A DNA stretch of 60,598 nt, from assembly GCF_011045035.1 (NCBI RefSeq), contig NZ_JAALAA010000026.1, positions 1-60,598 of the forward strand, read 5' to 3'. Every line of letters begins with the position of its first letter. The stretch's first letter is position 1. Under the pieces are notes generated by a model. That model did no database searches, was not told the origin of the DNA, and saw only the letters and a program-made list of their open reading frames with translations. Below are positions 8,581 through 17,432 of this stretch, piece after piece. This DNA comes from Nocardioides turkmenicus (GTDB taxonomy: Bacteria > Actinomycetota > Actinomycetes > Propionibacteriales > Nocardioidaceae). A program made the position numbers and the translations under genes.

Positions 8581-9879
8581 GTGAGCCACGAAGATCCCCA
8601 GTCCTCCGCCCGCTCATGGCTCGTGTGGGGCATCGGCGTAGCGGTCTACGGCTTGGCGGTCTTCCATCGCAGCAGCCTGGCGGTGGCCGGCCTGGTGGCC
8701 ACCGAGCGCTTCGGGATCGGCGCCAGCCAGTTGGCCGTCTTCACGATGCTCCAGCTGCTCGTCTATGCGTTCATGCAGGTCCCGGTGGGGTTGCTGGTGG
8801 ACCGGTACGGGTCGCGTACGGTCCTCTCTGCAGGCGCCGTGATCCTGGCTCTGGCACAGACCGGCTTCGCGTTCGCCGACTCCTACCCGCTGGCGCTGCT
8901 GGCACGTACGTTCGTCGGGATGGGCGACGCGATGACGTTCATCTGCGTGCTGCGGCTGGTGCCGTCGTGGTTCCCGGCCCGCAAGGTGCCGCTGGTCAGC
9001 CAGCTGACCGGCACCGTCGGCCAGATCGGAGCGATCGCCGCCGCCGTCCCGATGACCTGGGCGCTCGGCCACCTCGGCTGGACCCGCGCCTACCTGACGG
9101 CCGCCCTCATCGGCCCGGTCCTCCTGGTCCTGCTGTTTTTCTTCGTCCATGACGGTCCCGGCGCCCGGCACCGGCGTGGCACCGCCCTCAAGCCGCGGGA
9201 GGTCGGCCGCAGCCTCAGGGCGTCCTGGTACCAGCCGGGAACTCGCCTCGGCTTCTGGATCCACTTCTCCACCCCGTTCAGCTCCCACCTGATGGGGCTG
9301 CTGTGGGGCTTCCCGTTCCTCGTCACCGCCGAGGGGCTCTCCGACACCCTCGCCGGCACCCTGCTCTCCGTCACCGTCGTCGCGGCCCTGGCCGCGGGCC
9401 CGGTGATGGGCGTCCTCGCCGGACGACACCCATGGCACCGTTCGACGGTGGCGCTGACGATGATCGCTGCGATCGCCTCCGTCTGGACCGTCGTCCTCGC
9501 CTGGCCCGGCGAAGCGCCGCTGCCCGTGCTGCTGCTCCTGATGTGCGTGGTCGGTGTCGGCGGCCCGGCGTCGATGATCGGTTTCGACGTCGGCCGCACC
9601 AGCAACCCGCCGGCACGGATGGCGAGCGCCAGCGGGATCATCAACCAGGGTGGCTTCGTCGCCGCGCTGCTGGTGATCGTGCTGGTCGGCTGGATCCTCG
9701 ACTGGCGTACGCCGGGGGCCTCGACCACCTACACGCCGGAGGCGTTCCACTGGGCGATGTCGGTGCAGTACCTGTTCTGGGGTCTCGGCGCGGTGCAGAT
9801 CTGGCGTCACAGGCGCGATGTGCGGCGGCGTACGACCAGGGAGCAGGTCGCGGCCGGCTCCTCGATGGTCGCCGACTGA
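8581..9879 (+). CDS. MFS transporter
   Basis: A 432-residue, twelve-helix major facilitator. The loop between helices 2 and 3 carries GLLVDRYGSRTVL, a form of the MFS A-motif (G-x3-DRxGRR). A long, basic central loop (HDGPGARHRRGTALKPREVG) separates the two six-helix halves. The substrate cannot be told from sequence. It starts at a GTG 9 nt after paralogue 2 and ends 62 nt before paralogue 3, so it probably belongs to the same transcript as the GT-C-like proteins. Confidence 0.85.
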   Translation: MSHEDPQSSARSWLVWGIGVAVYGLAVFHRSSLAVAGLVATERFGIGASQLAVFTMLQLLVYAFMQVPVGLLVDRYGSRTVLSAGAVILALAQTGFAFADSYPLALLARTFVGMGDAMTFICVLRLVPSWFPARKVPLVSQLTGTVGQIGAIAAAVPMTWALGHLGWTRAYLTAALIGPVLLVLLFFFVHDGPGARHRRGTALKPREVGRSLRASWYQPGTRLGFWIHFSTPFSSHLMGLLWGFPFLVTAEGLSDTLAGTLLSVTVVAALAAGPVMGVLAGRHPWHRSTVALTMIAAIASVWTVVLAWPGEAPLPVLLLLMCVVGVGGPASMIGFDVGRTSNPPARMASASGIINQGGFVAALLVIVLVGWILDWRTPGASTTYTPEAFHWAMSVQYLFWGLGAVQIWRHRRDVRRRTTREQVAAGSSMVAD

Positions 9880-9941
9880 AAGCGGTCGACCGTTTGCCCG
9901 CTCGTCACCTGGACGGCACCCCGAACCACTAGCTTGTCGAG

Positions 9942-11510
9942 GTGTCTACGCTCACGCGCTCGCTGCCCCAGGTGACCGTTTGCCTGCTTCTGCTGGGGGT
10001 GCTCGGCTTCGCGATGAGCGCGCAGTACGCGATCGGGATGCCGCCGCTGCTGAAGGCCGACGAGAAGCAGCACGCGGCGTACGCCATCGTCCTGTCCCAA
10101 GGCGTGCTGCCGACGATCGACACGAACACCCCCTCCGACCCGGTGCGCTACCCGCAGTTCGCCGAGGCGCTCTTCGGGCTCGACGAGCCGCGACGTGACA
10201 TCTGGGTCGCCAACCACCCGCCGCTGTTCTACGTGATGAGCCTGCCGCTGGTCTGGCTCGGGGACGCGGTGGGCGGTGCGGCCGGGGTCGGCGTCACGCT
10301 TCTGGGGATGCGCCTGCTCAACGCGCTCGGCTACGCGCTGAGCATCATTCTGGTCGGGCTGCTCGCGCGTGAGCTGGTGCCCAGGCGCCGCGTCGTCCCG
10401 GTGCTCGCCGCAGCCATGGTGCTCGGCTGCGGCGCGGTGACCTACGACGGGGGAGCGATCTACAACGACGGCTGGGGAACGGTCGCCGCCTCGCTGACCC
10501 TGCTGCTCGGCTTCCGGATGGTCCGCGAGGGCGTCACCCGCGACCGGCTGGTCTGGGCCACGGCCGCGGGTGTCGCCGCGGCCAGCTTCCGCTCGACCGG
10601 TCTGGTCGCGGTGCTCGTGCTCGGTGGCTGTGTGCTGGCTGCGCTGTGGCTGCGCGACCCGACCATGCGTACGTTCCGACGGGGTGTGCTCCTGGCCGTC
10701 CGGATCGGGCTGGCGCCGGTGATCGTGATCGGCTGGTTCTACGTACGCAACATCGTGCTCTACGGCGACCCGACCGCCTCCGCGGCGCTCTTCGAGAAGT
10801 TCTCCCGGCAGACCCACGGCGACACTCTCTTCCAGCTGGTCAACCCGGAGCTCTACCTGCACCTGTACGGCTCGCTGTGGGCCGACGACGTGATCCCGAA
10901 GATCTGGATCGTCGCTGCCGCGGCGACGCTGGTCGTCACCGTGACGGGCATGGTGCTCGACGTCAACGCGAAGGCTCGGCCGCGGCCGGACGGGGTGATG
11001 CGCCGGGTGGTGATCCCGGGACCGGAGCCGACGCTCCTGGAGCGGCGCCTGGACCTCGCCGTGCGCGCCCTGATGGGCATCTACTGCGTGATCATCATCG
11101 TCAACCTGGCCTCGTTCCATGCCGGCGGCGGCTGGATCCACGCCCGCTACGCGGTGCCGTTCCTGCCGGTGATCGCGGCGCTGACCTCGCTCGCCCTCCT
11201 CCGCGTCGGCCGGCGCTGGGTGACCGGTGCCGACGAAGAGCGCGTCGACCTTCGGATCACCCTCTACGCCTCTGTCGGGTTCATCGTCTCGGCGATGGTC
11301 GCCCACCTCCACATCCAGCAGCGGATCGACGGCCCGGCCGACGCCGAGTGGCTCTTCGCCCTGATCGCGGCCGATCTGGTGATGTTCGCCGTCGCCGCGT
11401 ACGTCACCGCGCAGCTGCGCCGCCGACTGCGGCTGGAGGTGTTCGACGGCGAACTCTTCGCCAGCCGGTCATCTGACGACCAGTCACGTGTTGCCGCAGT
11501 GAACGCCTGA
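9942..11510 (+). CDS. GT-C-like polytopic membrane protein, paralogue 3
   Basis: 522 residues, closely similar along its length to the protein at 6925. Shared landmarks include LLLGVLGFAMSAQ, KADEKQHAAYA, GVLPTID, WVANHPPLFYVMS, GWFYVRNIVLYGDPTAS and GGWIHARYAVPFLP, followed by a last helix and a basic tail. The conserved acidic residues of the first external loop and the HPPL motif fit a GT-C glycosyltransferase acting on the outer face of the membrane; activity is inferred only. The GTG start is weakly preceded by CGAG. The gene is followed 41 nt downstream by a secreted phospholipase C on the same strand. Confidence 0.75.
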   Translation: MSTLTRSLPQVTVCLLLLGVLGFAMSAQYAIGMPPLLKADEKQHAAYAIVLSQGVLPTIDTNTPSDPVRYPQFAEALFGLDEPRRDIWVANHPPLFYVMSLPLVWLGDAVGGAAGVGVTLLGMRLLNALGYALSIILVGLLARELVPRRRVVPVLAAAMVLGCGAVTYDGGAIYNDGWGTVAASLTLLLGFRMVREGVTRDRLVWATAAGVAAASFRSTGLVAVLVLGGCVLAALWLRDPTMRTFRRGVLLAVRIGLAPVIVIGWFYVRNIVLYGDPTASAALFEKFSRQTHGDTLFQLVNPELYLHLYGSLWADDVIPKIWIVAAAATLVVTVTGMVLDVNAKARPRPDGVMRRVVIPGPEPTLLERRLDLAVRALMGIYCVIIIVNLASFHAGGGWIHARYAVPFLPVIAALTSLALLRVGRRWVTGADEERVDLRITLYASVGFIVSAMVAHLHIQQRIDGPADAEWLFALIAADLVMFAVAAYVTAQLRRRLRLEVFDGELFASRSSDDQSRVAAVNA

Positions 11511-11551
11511 GCGGGGATGGTGGGCGCCCACCCCCACCTGAAGGAGCTCCT

Positions 11552-13537
11552 GTGGTTGACATCGATCGTCGTCGGTTCCTCGGTCTCGCAGGCGGCGCGG
11601 CCGCTCTGACCATGCTCGACCAGAGCATCGCGCGAGCCGCGTCCATCCCCGCCGCCCGGAGGACCGGCACGATCCGCGACATCGAGCACGTGGTCGTGCT
11701 GATGCAGGAGAACCGCAGCTTCGAGCACTATCTCGGCACCCTGCGCGGCGTCCGTGGCTTCGGCGACCCGCACCCGGCGATCCTGCCCTCGGGCAATCCG
11801 GTGTGGCACCAGCCGAACGGAGACGGGACGCTGCTCCCGTTCCACCCCGAGGTCGACGACCTGGGCGCCGCCTTCCTCGAGGGGCTGCCGCACAGCTGGA
11901 CCGACGGCCAGCAGGCGATCAACGGCGGTCGCTACGACCAGTGGGTGCCGGCCAAGGGCACGACGACGATGGCGTACCTCGAGCGGCAGGACGCGGCGTT
12001 CCACTTCGCCCTGGCGGACGCGTTCACGGTGTGCGACGCCTACTACTGCTCGTTCATCGGCAACACCGACCCCAACCGCTACTACATGCTCAGCGGATGG
12101 ACCGGCAACGACGGCAAGGGCGGCGGGCCGGTGCTCTTCAACGACGAGGCCGGCTACGACTGGACCACCTACGCCGAGCGGCTCGAGGCCGCCGGGGTGA
12201 GCTGGAAGGTCTACCAGGACGAGGGCAACGGCCTCAACGCCGAGGGCGACAACTGGTGGGGCTGGACCAAGGACCCCTACATCGGCAACTACGGCGACAA
12301 CTCGCTGCTCTACTTCAACCGGTTCCAGGACGCCCAGCCCGGCGGCCCGCTCTTCGAGAAGGCCCGTCGCGGGACCCGCGCCGTCGACGGTCAGGACTAC
12401 TTCGAGATCCTGCGCGCCGACGTCGAGGCCGGCAACCTGCCCTCGATCAGCTGGATCGCGGCGCCGGAGGCGTTCTCGGAGCACTCGAACTGGCCGACCA
12501 ACTACGGCGCGTGGTACATCGCCAAGGTCCTCGACGCGCTCACCTCCAACCCGGAGGTGTGGGCGAAGACGGCGCTGTTCATCACCTACGACGAGAACGA
12601 CGGCTTCTTCGACCACCTCGTCCCGCCGCACATCAACAGCCCGCTGGTGCCGGGGGAGTCGACCGTCTCGACCGAGCACGAGCTCTACACCGGCTCCCAG
12701 GGCGACGGTCACTACGGCCTCGGCCCCCGGGTGCCGATGTTCGTCGTCTCCCCGTGGAGCGTCGGCGGCTGGGTCTCCTCGGAGACCTTCGACCACACCT
12801 CGATCCTGCGGTTCATGGAGAAGCGCTTCGGCGTCACCGAGCCCAACATCACCCCCTGGCGCCGAGCGGTCTGTGGCGACCTGACCTCGGCCTTCGACTT
12901 CTCCCGCACCGCCGAGCCGCCCACGCTGCCCGACACCAGCGGCTGGGCGCCGACCGACCGCGAGCGGCACCCGGACTACGCGCCCGAGGCGCCGGCGAAC
13001 GGGAAGATGCCGAGGCAGGAGCGCGGCACCCGCCCGGCGCGGCCCACGCCCTACCGGCTCGAGGTGGTCGAGCTCCCCGCCACCGGTGAGATCGCCGTCG
13101 AGATCCACAACACCGGCAGCGTCGGCGCCCACTTCCAGGCCCGACTCCTCGCTCCGGAGGGCGCGCCGCACAGCTACACCGTCGGCGCCGGTGACAGCCT
13201 CTCGGTGCGCTGGCCGGTCAGCGGCGACTACGAGATCCACCTGCACGGCCCCAACGGCTTCTTCCGCTCCTACGCCGGCACCGCGGGCTCCGACCCGGCT
13301 CCTGCCGGCCTGCGGCGCGAGGGCGGCTCGCAGCGGCTCACCGTGACCGCCCCGCGGAAGGCCGAGATCACCAGTGCGTACGCCGGCCGGATCCGCTCCG
13401 GCCACCTGGACACGCGCGCCACCGGTGGCTGGTACGACGTGACGCTCACGATCCCGGGCACGACCTGGGTGCGCGGGTTCGCCGGCCACCTGGAGAACGG
13501 ACGTCCCTCCGTGAGCGACCCGCAGCTGGGTGCCTAG
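11552..13537 (+). CDS. Phosphocholine-specific phospholipase C, Tat-exported
   Basis: A 661-residue enzyme of the acid phosphatase/phospholipase C superfamily, long enough for the phosphocholine-specific group. The N-terminus has a Tat signal (DRRRFLGLAGGAAAL) and a likely cleavage after ARA. The catalytic domain carries VVLMQENRSFEHYLGTL near residue 49, IGNTDPNRYYMLSGW near residue 170 and ITYDENDGFFDHLVPP near residue 350, all conserved in plc products. The last 160 or so residues hold two beta-sandwich repeats of the DUF756 type. It should cleave phosphatidylcholine or sphingomyelin outside the cell, releasing phosphocholine. The GTG start has a good AAGGAG seven bases upstream. It closes the co-directional run that began at 2.9 kb. 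Confidence 0.92.
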   Translation: MVDIDRRRFLGLAGGAAALTMLDQSIARAASIPAARRTGTIRDIEHVVVLMQENRSFEHYLGTLRGVRGFGDPHPAILPSGNPVWHQPNGDGTLLPFHPEVDDLGAAFLEGLPHSWTDGQQAINGGRYDQWVPAKGTTTMAYLERQDAAFHFALADAFTVCDAYYCSFIGNTDPNRYYMLSGWTGNDGKGGGPVLFNDEAGYDWTTYAERLEAAGVSWKVYQDEGNGLNAEGDNWWGWTKDPYIGNYGDNSLLYFNRFQDAQPGGPLFEKARRGTRAVDGQDYFEILRADVEAGNLPSISWIAAPEAFSEHSNWPTNYGAWYIAKVLDALTSNPEVWAKTALFITYDENDGFFDHLVPPHINSPLVPGESTVSTEHELYTGSQGDGHYGLGPRVPMFVVSPWSVGGWVSSETFDHTSILRFMEKRFGVTEPNITPWRRAVCGDLTSAFDFSRTAEPPTLPDTSGWAPTDRERHPDYAPEAPANGKMPRQERGTRPARPTPYRLEVVELPATGEIAVEIHNTGSVGAHFQARLLAPEGAPHSYTVGAGDSLSVRWPVSGDYEIHLHGPNGFFRSYAGTAGSDPAPAGLRREGGSQRLTVTAPRKAEITSAYAGRIRSGHLDTRATGGWYDVTLTIPGTTWVRGFAGHLENGRPSVSDPQLGA

Positions 13538-13543
13538 CCGGGC

Positions 13544-14164
13544 TCACGAGGGATCGGCGGGCCGGTCCTTCTCCGATCGCTCCGCCGGCGGGTCGAGGAT
13601 CGGGGCGGCAGTCTCGGGGGCTGCCTCGATCTCGGCCCGCGCGGCCTTCTTCGCCGTCTTCTTGGCGGCCTTCTTCTCGAGGCGGTGAACCTCGCGCTCC
13701 ACGATCGCCTCGCGGCGTACGCCGGTGCCGACCAGGTTCACGACCAGGAAGAGCATCGGGTAGATCGGCCAGGGGTGACCGTCGGGGGCGGTGGTGAACG
13801 CCCAGATTCCCCAGGTGATGAGGCTGACCATCAAGAAGGTGGCGAGCGCCTCCTGCAGCTCCTTGCGGTAGGCCGCCGCCCCCTGCTCGCGGAAGCTGAG
13901 CGTCTCGGGCAGGTGCGTCCCGTCCACGGCGGGGACGGGCGTGAGGACCACGAGGTCGTCCACGAGCCCGGGCAGCTCGCCGAGCGTACGGGCCTCGAGC
14001 AGGGTGCCGACCCGCTCCTCGTGCTCCTCACGGGTGAGCCGGCCGTCGGCGAACGCGTCGGCCAGGACGGTGCGTACGACCTCCCGATCGGCATCGGAGG
14101 CGCGCATGTGTGCGTTGTCGGCCTGCCTCGGGTCGAGGCGGAACCGGGTCCAGAAACCCTCCAC
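13544..14164 (-). CDS. DUF1707 and 2TM-domain membrane protein
   Basis: A 206-residue protein with an N-terminal DUF1707 domain (MRASDADREVVRTVLADAFA, then the GRLTREEHEERVG signature) at about residues 20-72. Two hydrophobic segments follow around residues 120-165 (TFLMVSLITWGIWAF and MLFLVVNLVGTG), then a Lys/Ala-rich charged tail (EKKAAKKTAKKAARAE) and an acidic end. DUF1707 is a common actinobacterial domain of unknown biochemical role, often on membrane proteins and regulators. The outermost start is a GTG at 14164; the ATG at 14107 begins directly at the domain (MRASDADRE) and is the more family-typical start. It is convergent with the phospholipase gene, 6 nt away. Confidence 0.75.
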   Translation of the reverse strand: MEGFWTRFRLDPRQADNAHMRASDADREVVRTVLADAFADGRLTREEHEERVGTLLEARTLGELPGLVDDLVVLTPVPAVDGTHLPETLSFREQGAAAYRKELQEALATFLMVSLITWGIWAFTTAPDGHPWPIYPMLFLVVNLVGTGVRREAIVEREVHRLEKKAAKKTAKKAARAEIEAAPETAAPILDPPAERSEKDRPADPS

Positions 14165-14245
14165 GACACCAGCCTAGACGCCCAGCCGGACACCGTCTGT
14201 TGAAGCGGCTGCATTAGAGTGACTGGCGCTGGCTACCTGCTAGTA

Positions 14246-14259
14246 TAGAACACGTTCTA
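14246..14259 (+). promoter_or_regulatory. KstR-like operator before the glycosyltransferase operon
   Basis: TAGAACACGTTCTA is an almost perfect palindrome and fits TNNAACNNGTTNNA. It directly follows a TAGTAT -10-like hexamer at 14241-14246, so a bound repressor would block the promoter. The start codon of the glycosyltransferase is 34 nt downstream. The regulator is inferred to be KstR or a relative acting in trans. Confidence 0.65.
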
Positions 14260-14293
14260 GTTTTGTTCAGCCTGGTTTCGAGGGAGGTGGCGG

Positions 14294-15547
14294 ATGCGGA
14301 TCGCTCTGCTGTCGTATCGCAGCAAGCCGCATGTCGGCGGTCAAGGCGTCTATATCCGCCATCTGAGTCGAGAGCTCGCCAAGCTGGGGCACACCGTCGA
14401 GGTCTTCTCCGGGCAGCCCTATCCCGAGCTCGACCTCGAGGGGGAGGGGGTCACCCTCACCAAGGTGCCGAGCCTGGGCCTCTACGAGGAGCCCAACCCG
14501 TTCGGCAACCCGAAGCTCTCCGAGATCCGCGACCTGGTCGACGTCGAGGAGTGGGTGCGGATGCGCACCGGCGCCTTCCCCGAGCCGCTGACCTTCGCCA
14601 AGCGGGTGGTCAAGGTGCTGAAGGAGCGGAAGGACGACTTCGACATCGTCCACGACAACCAGACGCTGGCCACGCCGCTGCTGAGCATCGAGCCCGAGCT
14701 GGGGCTTCCGCTGGTGACCACCATCCACCACCCGATCTCCTTCGACCGGCGCATCGAGTTGGAGAGCGCCGAGGGGTGGAAGAAGAAGTTCGGCGTCTGG
14801 CGCTGGTACTCGTTCGTGAAGATGCAGGCGAAGGTCGCCGCGCAGCTCCGCCACGTGATCACGCCGTCCGACAACTCCAAGCGCGACATCCTGACCGACT
14901 TCGGCGTTCCGTCCGAGCGCGTGCAGACCGTGCACCTCGGCGTGCCCGAGGAGTTCGTCCCGCCGACCGGGCCCCGTGTCCAGGGCCGGATCCTGGCCAT
15001 GGCCAGCGCCGACGCCCCGCTCAAGGGCATCGCCTTCCTGCTCGAGGCCTTCGCCAAGCTGCGCACCGAGCGCGATCTGGAGCTGGTCCTGGTCTCGAAG
15101 CCCAAGAAGGGCGGTCCGACCGAGCAGCTCGTCGAGAAGCTGGCGATCGAGGACCACGTACGTTTCGTCAACGGCATCTCCGACGCCGAGCTCGTCGAGC
15201 TGATGGGCTCGGCGGAGATCGCCTGCGTGCCTTCGCTCTACGAGGGCTTCTCGCTGCCCACCGCCGAGCTGATGGCGTGCGGCACCCCGCTCGTGGTCTC
15301 CCGCGCCGGCGCGATCCCGGAGGTCGTCGGCCCCGACGACCTGTGCGCCAAGCAGGTCACCCCGGGTGACACCGAGGAGCTGGAGCAGGCCATCGCGGCG
15401 CTGCTCGACGACCCCGAGCGCCGGGCTCGCTACTCGGCCGCCGGGCGCGCCCGGGTCGAGGAACACTTCTCCTGGCACGCCGTGGCCGAGCGGATGACGA
15501 CGCTCTACCAGCAGACGATCGATGGATTCTCGAAGGAAAGGAAGTGA
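14294..15547 (+). CDS. Glycosyltransferase family 4 protein
   Basis: A 417-residue GT-B retaining glycosyltransferase. The N-terminal domain begins MRIALLSYRSKPHVGGQGVY with the glycine-rich acceptor-side loop. The C-terminal nucleotide-sugar domain has the GT4 signature: SLYEGFSLPTAELMACGTPL near residue 314, including the E-x7-E pair, then SRAGAIPEVVG. It should transfer a hexose or similar sugar from an NDP-sugar in the cytoplasm; the acceptor is not visible. It leads a tight operon with a methyltransferase (3 nt gap) and a prenyltransferase-like protein (7 nt gap), behind a KstR-like operator. The combination suggests modification of a glycolipid or isoprenoid; this is inference. Confidence 0.9.
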   Translation: MRIALLSYRSKPHVGGQGVYIRHLSRELAKLGHTVEVFSGQPYPELDLEGEGVTLTKVPSLGLYEEPNPFGNPKLSEIRDLVDVEEWVRMRTGAFPEPLTFAKRVVKVLKERKDDFDIVHDNQTLATPLLSIEPELGLPLVTTIHHPISFDRRIELESAEGWKKKFGVWRWYSFVKMQAKVAAQLRHVITPSDNSKRDILTDFGVPSERVQTVHLGVPEEFVPPTGPRVQGRILAMASADAPLKGIAFLLEAFAKLRTERDLELVLVSKPKKGGPTEQLVEKLAIEDHVRFVNGISDAELVELMGSAEIACVPSLYEGFSLPTAELMACGTPLVVSRAGAIPEVVGPDDLCAKQVTPGDTEELEQAIAALLDDPERRARYSAAGRARVEEHFSWHAVAERMTTLYQQTIDGFSKERK

Positions 15548-15550
15548 GCC

Positions 15551-16318
15551 GTGCTCACCGTTGATTTCGACCGCCTTGGCCTGAAGGCAGGGGAGCGCGT
15601 GCTCGACATGGGTGCCGGCGGTGGCCGGCACGCCTTCGAGATGTACCGCCGTGGCGCCGACGTGATCGCGTTCGACCAGGACGCCGAGGAGCTCGCCAAG
15701 GTCTCCGAGTGGTTCTTCGCGATGCGCGACGAGGTCCCTGCTGGAGCCAACGCGGAGGTCAAGGAGGGCGACGCCCTGTCGCTGCCCTTCGCCGACGGTG
15801 AGTTCGACCGGGTCGTGGCTGCTGAGGTGCTGGAGCACATCCACCACGACGTCGACGCGATCAAGGAGCTCGTCCGGGTGCTCCGCCCGGGCGGCACGAT
15901 GGCCATCTCGGTGCCGCGCTGGCTGCCCGAGGTCGTCAACTGGAAGCTCTCGGCCGACTACCACAACACCACGGGCGGCCACATCCGCATCTACACCGAC
16001 CACGAGCTCATCGACAAGGTCACCAAGGCCGGCCGTCCCAACGACGGCACCCCGGGCGAGGCGATGATCTTCGAGGGCAAGTCCTACGCCCACGGCCTGC
16101 ACGCGCCCTACTGGTGGCTGAAGTCGGCCGTCGGCGTCGACAACGACAAGCACCCGCTGGTGAAGGCCTACCACCAGGTCCTGGTCTGGGAGATCATGAA
16201 GAACCCGCTGCCGCTGCGGCTCGCCGGGAAGGTCCTCGACCCGGTGATCGGCAAGAGCATGGTGCTCTACTTCCGCAAGCCGGGCCCCATCGCCACGGAC
16301 CCGACCCCGGCCGGCTGA
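15551..16318 (+). CDS. Class I SAM-dependent methyltransferase
   Basis: A 255-residue Rossmann-fold methyltransferase. Motif I is VLDMGAGGGRHAFEM near residue 18, motif II has AFDQD near residue 40, the DRVVAAEVLEHIHHD block is near residue 95, and VLRPGGTMAISVP follows near residue 112. This layout is that of Methyltransf_11/25 proteins acting on small molecules or lipids. The C-terminal third (YHNTTGGHIRIYT onward) is not diagnostic. The GTG start overlaps no gene and is preceded by AAAGGAAAG. It is second in the KstR-operator operon, so its substrate is probably the product of, or acceptor for, the upstream glycosyltransferase. Confidence 0.9.
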   Translation: MLTVDFDRLGLKAGERVLDMGAGGGRHAFEMYRRGADVIAFDQDAEELAKVSEWFFAMRDEVPAGANAEVKEGDALSLPFADGEFDRVVAAEVLEHIHHDVDAIKELVRVLRPGGTMAISVPRWLPEVVNWKLSADYHNTTGGHIRIYTDHELIDKVTKAGRPNDGTPGEAMIFEGKSYAHGLHAPYWWLKSAVGVDNDKHPLVKAYHQVLVWEIMKNPLPLRLAGKVLDPVIGKSMVLYFRKPGPIATDPTPAG

Positions 16319-16325
16319 TCCTGGG

Positions 16326-17432
16326 ATGAGAGTGGAGATCCCGTACGTCGACGGGGTGCTGACCCCTGCCCAGGTCGCGGCCACGGCCGGGGCCATCGCC
16401 CGTGCCCAGGAGTCGTCCGGCGCGATCCCGTGGGTCCCGGGCCAGCACACCGACATCTGGAACCACGTCGAGGCGGCCATGGGCCTGCTCGTCGGTGGCC
16501 TGGTGGAGGAGGCCGAGGCTGCGTACTCGTGGATCCCGTCTCTACAGAACCCCGACGGCTCCTGGCCGATGAAGATCGTCGCTGGGGCTCCGGTCGAGAC
16601 GATCGGCGAGTCCAACATGTCCGCCTACTTCGCGGTCGGGCTCTGGCACCACTGGCTGATCCGGCGTGACCGGGCGTTCGTGGAGCGGCACTGGCCCTCC
16701 GTACGCGCCGGGCTCGACTTCGTGGTCGGCCTGCAGCTGCCCTTCGGTGGGATCGCGTGGACGCCGCGAGACCCGTTCGCCCTGCTCACCGGCTCGTCCT
16801 CGATCTACCAGTCACTGCGCGCCGGCGTCGCCCTCGCCGACCTGATGGACGACCCGCAGCCGGAGTGGGAGATCGTCGGCGGCCGCCTCGGCCACGCGCT
16901 GCGCCACCACCGCGACGCGTTCGAGGACAAGTCGCACCACTCGATGGACTGGTACTACCCGGTCCTCGGCGGTGCCGTCACCGGTGCCGCCGGGCGGGAT
17001 CTCATCGAGTCGCGCTGGGACCATTTCGTGCGCCCCGGCCTCGGCGCTCTCTGCGTCGACACCAACCCCTGGGTCACCGGCGCGGAGACCTGTGAGCTGG
17101 TGATGGCGCTCGACAACCTCGGCGACCATCGCCGTGCGCTGGTGCTGCTGACGGACATGCAGCACATGCGGGCCGACGACGGCGGCTACTGGACCGGCTG
17201 GGTCTACGAGTCGCCCGACTACCCCAACCCGAACCCCAACGCGTTCTGGCCCGAGGAGCACTCCACCTTCACCGCCGCCGCCGTCATCCTCGCCGCGGAC
17301 GCCCTCGGCGAACGCTACGGCGGCTCCACCCCGGGCTCCGGCATCATGCGCGGCACCTCCCTCGCCGCGGGGTTCGAGGAGCTGGCGTTGGAGTGTGGGT
17401 GCGAGACGTCAGGGGCGGCGCAGCACGCGTAG
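16326..17432 (+). CDS. Prenyltransferase/squalene-cyclase-like (alpha/alpha)6 toroid protein
   Basis: A 368-residue, wholly alpha-helical protein with repeated Trp-rich turns (DIWNHVEAAMGLLVGG, PSLQNPDGSWPMK, MDWYYPVLGGAVTGA, DDGGYWTGWVYE). The NPDGSWP block is like the QW turns of squalene cyclases and protein prenyltransferases. Similar actinobacterial proteins are often called 'prenyltransferase', but no catalytic DxDD motif was seen, and a glycoside-hydrolase-like toroid is equally possible. It follows the methyltransferase by 7 nt in the operon. Its last 24 nt overlap the 3' end of the convergent methyltransferase gene. Confidence 0.6.
   Translation: MRVEIPYVDGVLTPAQVAATAGAIARAQESSGAIPWVPGQHTDIWNHVEAAMGLLVGGLVEEAEAAYSWIPSLQNPDGSWPMKIVAGAPVETIGESNMSAYFAVGLWHHWLIRRDRAFVERHWPSVRAGLDFVVGLQLPFGGIAWTPRDPFALLTGSSSIYQSLRAGVALADLMDDPQPEWEIVGGRLGHALRHHRDAFEDKSHHSMDWYYPVLGGAVTGAAGRDLIESRWDHFVRPGLGALCVDTNPWVTGAETCELVMALDNLGDHRRALVLLTDMQHMRADDGGYWTGWVYESPDYPNPNPNAFWPEEHSTFTAAAVILAADALGERYGGSTPGSGIMRGTSLAAGFEELALECGCETSGAAQHA

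Noticed and set aside
14267..16618. 783-codon open frame antisense to the glycosyltransferase operon
   Set aside because: It overlaps three well-recognised genes completely and has no recognisable motif.
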